Below are positions 3,566 to 7,864 of a DNA stretch of 7,864 nt, piece after piece. Below the pieces are notes generated by a model. That model worked only from the letters and a program-made list of their open reading frames with translations. It was not told the origin of the DNA and ran no database searches. The stretch is from a bacterium. GTDB lineage: Bacteria > Bacillota > Clostridia > Oscillospirales > Acutalibacteraceae. Numbering within the stretch: position 1 is the first letter of the stretch; every line of letters starts with the position of its first letter. Made by a program: the position numbers and the translations under genes. Location: NCBI GenBank assembly GCA_020625635.1, contig JAHLBL010000069.1:1-7864 (forward strand), in the 5' to 3' direction.

Positions 3566-6172
3566 TTATATCTGTCTGCTGTCGGGCTGAGTATTCTGCG
3601 CCTCGATTATCCCGCGGATCTCCTCCTCGGCTTCGCGGACCTCCTCAAGAAACGCCCTTGACGAAACTCTGAGAGCGCCGCCAGCGAGAATAATGAGCTG
3701 TTCGAGCCCGTCGGAGGAAACAACTCTCACGCGGTTGTTTTTTGCAAGCTTGTGAGACGTTTTCTCGATATACATATCCGCCGTCTCTGCCTCCTTGGTA
3801 TAGACGACACTTATGTTGTTTACGCGCTCGACCTCGCGCTTGGCGCCTTTTACCTTATACGCGTCGAACACAACGATAACCTCGCATTTGCGGTAGCCCT
3901 GATAATTGCAGAGAATGTTTATGAGCCTTTCCCTCGCTCCGTCGATATTGTCCTGTGAGAGCTTTCTGAGGCTATCCCACGCGAATATCACGTTGTATCC
4001 GTCCACGAGAAGATATTCCTCGCCGTCATAGGCGGGAGCTGACTTGCGCTTATATTTTCCGTCGGACGAAGGCTCAGCCTTGAAACGCTTCCTTACCTCC
4101 CCTGCCGAACGCTTCTTAACGGGGCCGTAGGTCTGCTCGAAAATCTGCATAAGCTCCTTGTCGAGAGCGAATATATCGTCCTGCGCCGAAAAGCTCCTGA
4201 ACAATCCGCCCGCGGCTTTCTCCTCGGTTTCGCCGCGCGTATCCATAACCGCAGAAAGGTGCATACGGCTCTTGACCTCGTCCCATCTGACATTGTGCCC
4301 AGCGCCGTGCGAGCAGAACACGGAATCGCAGGGATTGTCGGTGTCATTGTCGGGGTTGTAGCCGATGCGCGCGATAACCTCCTCGCTGTTGTGACACACC
4401 TCGTAGCCCTTGAGAGCGCAGACAAGACTGCCCCTGCCGTGGGTGTACTGCATAACCTCGCGCGTATAGCCGCGCATCTCGGCGACGGGAGCCGTACCCG
4501 TAAGCACGGAGCTCTCGCCGCAGGTTTCGGGAGGATTGAAGCTTCCGCACATACGCTGAATATCCGTCATAGCCCTGCCGACGTTCTCGCCCGGGACCTC
4601 GAGGGTGAACTCGTAAACAGGCTCGAGCAGAACGCTTTTCGCCTCGCGCAGTCCCTGACGAACCGCGCGGTAGGTAGCCTGACGGAAATCGCCGCCCTCG
4701 GTATGCTTGGCGTGAGCCTTGCCCGACACGAGGGTGATCTCCATATCCGTAATCGGCGAGCCCGTCAGCACGCCGACGTGAGTTTTCTCGTAAAGGTGCG
4801 TAAGAATAAGCCGCTGCCAGTTTTTGTCGAGCAGATCCTCCTTGCACGCGCGGTTGAACACAAGTCCGCTGTCCCTTTTCGCGGGCTTGAGCAGAAGGTG
4901 AACCTCGGCATAATGACGAAGCGGCTCAAAATGTCCCACGCCCTCAACCGTGTTTTCAATCGTTTCCTTGTATATTATATTGCCCTCGCCGAAGCCGACC
5001 TCAAACCCGAACCTGTCGAGCACGACGGACTTCAGCACTTCAAGCTGGATGTCACCCATAAGCCGTATCTGAAGCTCCGCGTGAAGCTCGTCCCATACGA
5101 CGTTGAGCTGAGGATCCTCACTCTCGAGAATCCTGAACTTTTCCATAGCGGTGTGGGAATCCACTCCGTCGAGCAGCTCGACCTTATATGTGAGCACGGG
5201 CTCAAGAACGGGCAGTCCCGAGTTTTCCTCAACGCCGAGACCGTCGCCCGAATTTGTAAACGTCACGCCCGTCACTGCACAGACCGTTCCTGCCTCCGCT
5301 TCGCCTGCGGCGGTAAACTTTTCGCCCGAATAGACGCGTATCTGGTTTACCTTTTCATTATTTTTATTCTTTTCGCTTTTGAGGATCTCCTTTACTTTAA
5401 GCGAGCCGCCTGTGATTTTCATAAAGGTGAGCCTGTTTTTCTGGTTGTCCTCGGAAATTTTAAATACCTTCGCGGCAAACTCCGCGCCGTAATCGGGCAT
5501 TTCGGTGTACCCGTAAAGGCAGTCGAGGAACTCCTCAACGCCCTTCAGCCTCAGCGCCGAGCCGAACATACACGGAAAGACCTTTCTCTCCCTTATCGCG
5601 GAGATAATATCGGATTTTTTAAGGCTGTCGTTTTCGTAGTAATAATCGAGAAGCCTGTCGTCGCATACGGCGACATTCTCAAAGAACTCGCCCTCATCGC
5701 CTGTGCCGAAATCGACGCAGTTGTCGCTTAATTTATTCTTTAGCTGAGCGGTGACAAGAAACTTATCGGCTGCGTCGAGGTCCATTTTGTTGACGAAGAT
5801 AAAGCACGGCACTCTGTATTTTTTCAGAAGCTTCCAGAGCGTTACGGTATGGTTCTGTACTCCGTCGGTTCCGCTGACGACGAGCACCGCGTAGTCGAGC
5901 ACCTGAAGCGTTCTCTCGCACTCGGCTGAAAAGTCAACGTGTCCGGGGGTGTCGAGCAGTGTGAATTCGACGTCCCTGTACTTCATTATCGCCTGTTTGG
6001 AGAAAATCGTAATTCCCCTGTCGCGCTCCAGAGAAAATGTATCGAGAAAGGTGTCCCTGTGGTCGACGCGCCCGAGCTTGTTTATGTTGCCCGAAGTATA
6101 AAGCATAGCCTCGGAGAGGGTAGTCTTGCCCGAATCGACATGAGCGAGAAGCCCGACAGTTATTTTTTTCAT
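3566..6172 (-). CDS. TetM/EF-G-like translational GTPase fused to a C-terminal YacP/Rae1-type NYN nuclease domain
   Basis: An 868-residue fusion. Residues 1 to about 640 resemble ribosomal protection proteins (TetM is about 640 residues). The GTPase motifs are complete: AHVDSGKTTL (10-19), RGITI (52-56), DTPGH (74-78), NKMD (128-131) and GSA (204-206). EF-G-like domains II to V follow; the domain IV region contains KAHAKHTEGGDF (485-496) where TetM has its A-site-probing SPVSTPADF loop. After a basic linker (about 660-718), residues 720-855 match B. subtilis YacP/Rae1. VDGYNVIFAW (723-732), VVFDAYKVKG (767-776), TKEAETAD (792-799) and VSSD (818-821) retain the acidic residues D724, D770, D799 and D821 expected of a PIN-like metal nuclease. 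Rae1 cuts mRNA inside translating ribosomes. The inferred role is a GTPase that carries a nuclease into the ribosomal A site. Tetracycline resistance is possible but unproven. The gene has its own promoter. Confidence 0.93.
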   Translation of the reverse strand: MKKITVGLLAHVDSGKTTLSEAMLYTSGNINKLGRVDHRDTFLDTFSLERDRGITIFSKQAIMKYRDVEFTLLDTPGHVDFSAECERTLQVLDYAVLVVSGTDGVQNHTVTLWKLLKKYRVPCFIFVNKMDLDAADKFLVTAQLKNKLSDNCVDFGTGDEGEFFENVAVCDDRLLDYYYENDSLKKSDIISAIRERKVFPCMFGSALRLKGVEEFLDCLYGYTEMPDYGAEFAAKVFKISEDNQKNRLTFMKITGGSLKVKEILKSEKNKNNEKVNQIRVYSGEKFTAAGEAEAGTVCAVTGVTFTNSGDGLGVEENSGLPVLEPVLTYKVELLDGVDSHTAMEKFRILESEDPQLNVVWDELHAELQIRLMGDIQLEVLKSVVLDRFGFEVGFGEGNIIYKETIENTVEGVGHFEPLRHYAEVHLLLKPAKRDSGLVFNRACKEDLLDKNWQRLILTHLYEKTHVGVLTGSPITDMEITLVSGKAHAKHTEGGDFRQATYRAVRQGLREAKSVLLEPVYEFTLEVPGENVGRAMTDIQRMCGSFNPPETCGESSVLTGTAPVAEMRGYTREVMQYTHGRGSLVCALKGYEVCHNSEEVIARIGYNPDNDTDNPCDSVFCSHGAGHNVRWDEVKSRMHLSAVMDTRGETEEKAAGGLFRSFSAQDDIFALDKELMQIFEQTYGPVKKRSAGEVRKRFKAEPSSDGKYKRKSAPAYDGEEYLLVDGYNVIFAWDSLRKLSQDNIDGARERLINILCNYQGYRKCEVIVVFDAYKVKGAKREVERVNNISVVYTKEAETADMYIEKTSHKLAKNNRVRVVSSDGLEQLIILAGGALRVSSRAFLEEVREAEEEIRGIIEAQNTQPDSRQI

Positions 6173-6176
6173 AATC

Positions 6177-6186
6177 TCACCGCCTT
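6177..6186 (-). promoter_or_regulatory. Ribosome binding site of the GTPase-nuclease gene
   Basis: AAGGCGGTGA on the minus strand differs from the full anti-16S complement AAGGAGGTGA at one base and lies 4 bases before the ATG at 6170-6172. This supports the chosen start, which also places the P-loop at the usual distance from the N-terminus. Confidence 0.7.
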
Positions 6187-6193
6187 ATTAAAC

Positions 6194-6222
6194 AGTATAA
6201 CACAGCCGCCCCGCGTTGTAAA
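6194..6222 (-). promoter_or_regulatory. Promoter of the GTPase-nuclease gene (extended -10)
   Basis: On the minus strand TTTACA (6217-6222) and TATACT (6194-6199) are 17 bases apart, and TG one base before the -10 makes it an extended -10 element. The start would be near 6187, leaving a very short leader of about 15 nt that consists almost only of the ribosome binding site. That leaves no room for a TetM-style attenuator leader peptide. Confidence 0.7.
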
Positions 6223-6249
6223 TCAATGAAGGCGGTTTCTTATACAACG

Positions 6250-6279
6250 AAAAAAGGGTTACCCCGAAAGGTAACCCTT
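6250..6279 (-). terminator. Rho-independent terminator of the DUF6465-type gene
   Basis: A perfect 10-bp stem, AAGGGTTACC (6254-6263) with GGTAACCCTT (6270-6279), has a 6-base loop. On the minus strand it runs directly into TTTTTT (complement of 6250-6255). It starts 15 nt after the stop of the lysine-rich gene and insulates it from the GTPase-nuclease promoter downstream. Confidence 0.9.
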
Positions 6280-6294
6280 AACAGCGTTTTCTTA

Positions 6295-6756
6295 TTAGCA
6301 GAAGAATACGTCCATTTCTTTCTCTTCGCCGTCAGCAACAAAGTAAGCCTTGCTCTCCTCGGGCTTGATGTAAACGGCGATATCCTTAGCGGGCTTGCCG
6401 TTTGTGACCTTAACATTCTTAACTACCTCATCGATAGAAACCTGAACGCCGCCGAACTCGATGAACACCTCTACGTTAGTAGCAACAGCCTTAGCTGCGG
6501 TCTTCTTAGCAGGAGCCTTCTTTGCGGGAGCCTTCTTAGCAGCGGGAGCCTTCTCCTCAGCAACAACTTTCTCTTCCTTCTTGGCAGCTGTCTCTGTCTT
6601 CTTAGCGGCAGCCTTTGTAGCTGTCTTCTTAGCGGCAGTCTTCTTAGCGGGAGCCTTTTTCTCCTCAGCCTTAACCTCTGCCTTTACTTCTGCTGCCTTA
6701 GTCTCTGCCTTTGTCTCAGCCTTCTTAGCAGCTGTTTCTGTCTTTTTTGTAGCCAT
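6295..6756 (-). CDS. Histone-H1-like Lys/Ala-rich protein with C-terminal DUF6465-type domain
   Basis: A 153-residue two-part protein. Residues 1 to about 92 are low-complexity, nearly all Lys, Ala, Glu, Thr, Pro and Val, with recurring KKAPAKK, KKTAAKK and KKTETAAKK units like the tails of histone H1 and some bacterial HU proteins. Residues 94-153 form a compact predicted alpha/beta domain starting VEVFIEFGGVQVSIDEVV, with VYIKPEESKAYFVADGE near the end, which resembles the DUF6465 family of Clostridia. No enzyme motif is visible. The tail could bind DNA, RNA or acidic surfaces; that is inference. The start has GGGAGGG at 6765-6771, 8 bases upstream, and two stop codons in tandem end the frame (6295-6297 and 6292-6294). 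Its strong promoter, good ribosome site and clean terminator suggest an abundant, separately transcribed protein. Confidence 0.85.
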   Translation of the reverse strand: MATKKTETAAKKAETKAETKAAEVKAEVKAEEKKAPAKKTAAKKTATKAAAKKTETAAKKEEKVVAEEKAPAAKKAPAKKAPAKKTAAKAVATNVEVFIEFGGVQVSIDEVVKNVKVTNGKPAKDIAVYIKPEESKAYFVADGEEKEMDVFFC

Positions 6757-6827
6757 ATCAATGACCCTCCCATAAAAATAAATTAATAAATTTATAGCAT
6801 GTAAGCATATTTTTGTTTACAAAATGT

Positions 6828-6855
6828 ATTATACCTGATTTTTCCTAAAAGTCAA
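6828..6855 (-). promoter_or_regulatory. Sigma-A promoter of the DUF6465-type gene
   Basis: On the minus strand TTGACT (6850-6855) is followed after 16 bases by a perfect TATAAT (6828-6833). The start near 6821 gives a leader of about 65 nt, which contains an AT-only stem (6778-6795) just upstream of the ribosome binding site. Confidence 0.75.
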
Positions 6856-6869
6856 TAAATTTGCGAAAC

Positions 6870-6887
6870 TTTGTAACTTCGTACAAA
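6870..6887. repeat. Inverted repeat TTTGTA-N6-TACAAA, candidate operator
   Basis: Perfect 6-bp arms around a 6-base centre, located 15 bp upstream of the -35 of the DUF6465-type gene. It overlaps two tandem near-identical 8-mers, AACTTTGT and AACTTCGT (6867-6882). Position and symmetry suit an activator or regulator site, but the protein is unknown. Confidence 0.35.
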
Positions 6888-6930
6888 TTGCACAATTATA
6901 TTTTCTGTTTTTATATAATAATTACAAGGC

Positions 6931-6955
6931 AAATATGTCATAAATTCGCATATTT
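6931..6955. repeat. Inverted repeat AAATATG-N11-CATATTT, candidate operator
   Basis: Perfect 7-bp arms around an 11-base spacer, about 70 bp upstream of the transporter -35 and 75 bp upstream of the opposite promoter's -35. The sequence is AT-rich, so chance is a real alternative. Confidence 0.3.
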
Positions 6956-7025
6956 CCTGCATTTTACTCTCTATCCCGCTTTTACTCTCCCGTACTGATT
7001 TTTTAAATTGGTAACAAGATTGCTA

Positions 7026-7054
7026 TTGTAATTAGAAAAAGATATTGTTATAAT
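7026..7054 (+). promoter_or_regulatory. Promoter of the AEC transporter gene
   Basis: TTGTAA (7026-7031) and a perfect TATAAT (7049-7054) are 17 bases apart, and TG at 7046-7047 gives an extended -10. The start near 7061 leaves a leader of about 82 nt. Confidence 0.7.
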
Positions 7055-7142
7055 GTTAGTGTGTATTAGTATGCGGAATTATGTCCGAATTATTTCCGTG
7101 ATTTATCCAACTCTTTTCCTATCATCAGCACAGAGGTAATTT

Positions 7143-7864
7143 ATGGTACAAAACATAATCATCGTGGCAGAACAGGTTGCTGTTCTCTTCATCCTGATAG
7201 CCGTCGGCTTCGGCTCAGGCAAGGCGGGACTGATAAACGAAAAAGGAGCGAAGAATCTGACAGACATCGTTCTGTATCTCGCTACCCCGTGTATAATGGT
7301 TCAGTCGTTCCAGAATGTCCGCTATGACCCCTCTCTCGCGACTAATCTCGGAGTCGCCGCGCTATGCGCCGTGCTGATCCAGGTCGCTTCGATTTTTGTA
7401 GCGCGCGCGGTTTTCAGAAACAAGAACATCGTCCGCAGAAAGGTACTGCAGTTCGGAACTATCTTCTCCAACTGCGGATTTATGTCGCTACCGCTGCAGC
7501 AGGCTGTAATCGGCACGCACGGAGTTTTCTACGGCGCGGCGTTCGTCGCCGTGTTCAACATACTCGTGTGGAGCTACGGACTCGTAGATATGAGCGGCGA
7601 CAAAAAGAATTTTACACTTAAAAAGATCCTGCTCAACCCGGGTATTCTCGGCGCCGCAGCCGCGACGACGCTCTTCCTTCTCAGAATCGAACTGCCGACA
7701 ATAGCGCTCAGCCCGATAAGCTTTATAGCCGCTCTGAACACTCCCGTACCGATGCTCGTGATCGGCTACCATCTTTCACAGGCGAACCTTCTGAAGGCGT
7801 TCAGCGACAAGGGCGTTTACGCTGTGACGGCTATGCGTCTCGTCGCCGTGCCGTGTGCCGCGCT
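7143..7864 (+). CDS. AEC (auxin efflux carrier) family transporter, N-terminal part (runs off right edge)
   Basis: An open frame of 240 complete codons without a stop reaches the window edge; AEC proteins usually have about 300-320 residues, so roughly three quarters is present. It is very hydrophobic, with membrane segments near 5-25, 40-56, 68-89, 108-122, 128-148, 165-181 and 195-212. Family features are LYLATPCIMVQSF (44-56, helix-breaking proline in a membrane segment) and FSNCGFMSLPLQQAV (108-122, the conserved Asn-x-Gly and proline region). AEC (MdcF/YfdV-like) carriers are secondary transporters in the cytoplasmic membrane, often for organic anions such as malonate or malate; the substrate here cannot be told. 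The ATG follows AGAGGT at 7132-7137 with 5-base spacing, and a promoter lies at 7026-7054. It is divergent from the lysine-rich gene. Confidence 0.9.
   Translation, partial: MVQNIIIVAEQVAVLFILIAVGFGSGKAGLINEKGAKNLTDIVLYLATPCIMVQSFQNVRYDPSLATNLGVAALCAVLIQVASIFVARAVFRNKNIVRRKVLQFGTIFSNCGFMSLPLQQAVIGTHGVFYGAAFVAVFNILVWSYGLVDMSGDKKNFTLKKILLNPGILGAAAATTLFLLRIELPTIALSPISFIAALNTPVPMLVIGYHLSQANLLKAFSDKGVYAVTAMRLVAVPCAA

Larger units (their letters stand above)
6757..7142. other. 386-bp divergent regulatory region
   Basis: No gene is visible. It contains the minus-strand promoter of the lysine-rich gene (6828-6855) and the plus-strand promoter of the transporter (7026-7054). Between them are two perfect inverted repeats, TTTGTA-N6-TACAAA (6870-6887) and AAATATG-N11-CATATTT (6931-6955), and a direct repeat of TTTTACTCTC (6962-6971 and 6980-6989). 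The rest is AT-rich and unassigned. Confidence 0.75.

Noticed and set aside
4259..5731. A 490-codon open frame on the plus strand
   Set aside because: It lies antisense within the GTPase-nuclease gene, has no recognisable domain or good start site, and is explained by the codon bias of the real gene.
6226..6786. A Leu/Cys/Ser-rich open frame on the plus strand resembling a membrane protein
   Set aside because: It is the antisense of the Lys/Ala repeats and spans the terminator and promoter of the real gene, so the repeated LSGSLL pattern is an artefact.
6888..6919. TTGCAC and TATAAT as an additional plus-strand promoter
   Set aside because: The spacing is 20 bases, and the AT-rich stretch makes a TATAAT match cheap; the promoter at 7026-7054 is much stronger.

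Overview
This window most likely comes from a Gram-positive Clostridia genome, probably a Ruminococcus/Oscillospiraceae-type gut anaerobe. The reasons are moderately GC-rich genes separated by very AT-rich spacers, strong AGGAGG ribosome binding sites, near-consensus sigma-A promoters, an RNase Y gene, a Bacillus YwaC/RelP-type alarmone synthetase and a lysine-rich DUF6465-type protein. I see no insertion sequence, phage gene, tRNA, rRNA or CRISPR array.

Layout from left to right. (1) The first 21 codons of gap (glyceraldehyde-3-phosphate dehydrogenase) lie on the minus strand. (2) A 575-bp divergent spacer holds the gap promoter, a cluster of GGGCAAA/TTTGCCC half-sites, the rny promoter and a roughly 290-nt rny leader with small hairpins and a possible leader peptide. 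(3) rny (RNase Y) lies on the plus strand and ends at a 13-bp stem that probably terminates transcription in both directions. (4) A minus-strand pair follows: a small alanine-rich membrane protein, then a (p)ppGpp synthetase 19 nt downstream. (5) A long minus-strand gene encodes 868 residues: a TetM/EF-G-like translational GTPase fused to a C-terminal YacP/Rae1-type NYN nuclease domain. (6) Next is a minus-strand histone-H1-like Lys/Ala-rich protein with its own promoter and terminator. (7) A 386-bp divergent regulatory spacer follows. (8) The 5' part of an auxin efflux carrier (AEC) family transporter runs off the right edge on the plus strand.

The most striking item is the GTPase-nuclease fusion. 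TetM-like factors occupy the ribosomal A site, and Bacillus Rae1 (YacP) is an endonuclease that cuts mRNA in the A site of translating ribosomes. One polypeptide carrying both parts suggests a self-delivering, ribosome-targeted mRNA cleavage factor. It sits among an mRNA-decay initiator (RNase Y) and an alarmone synthetase, so the middle of the window has a translation-stress and RNA-turnover theme. Separate promoters and terminators show these genes are not one operon, so any functional link is inference.

Second-tier items are the long rny leader, with a repeated RKSR(F/Y)L coding pattern whose nucleotide differences are mostly silent, and the unassigned palindromic operator cluster upstream of gap.
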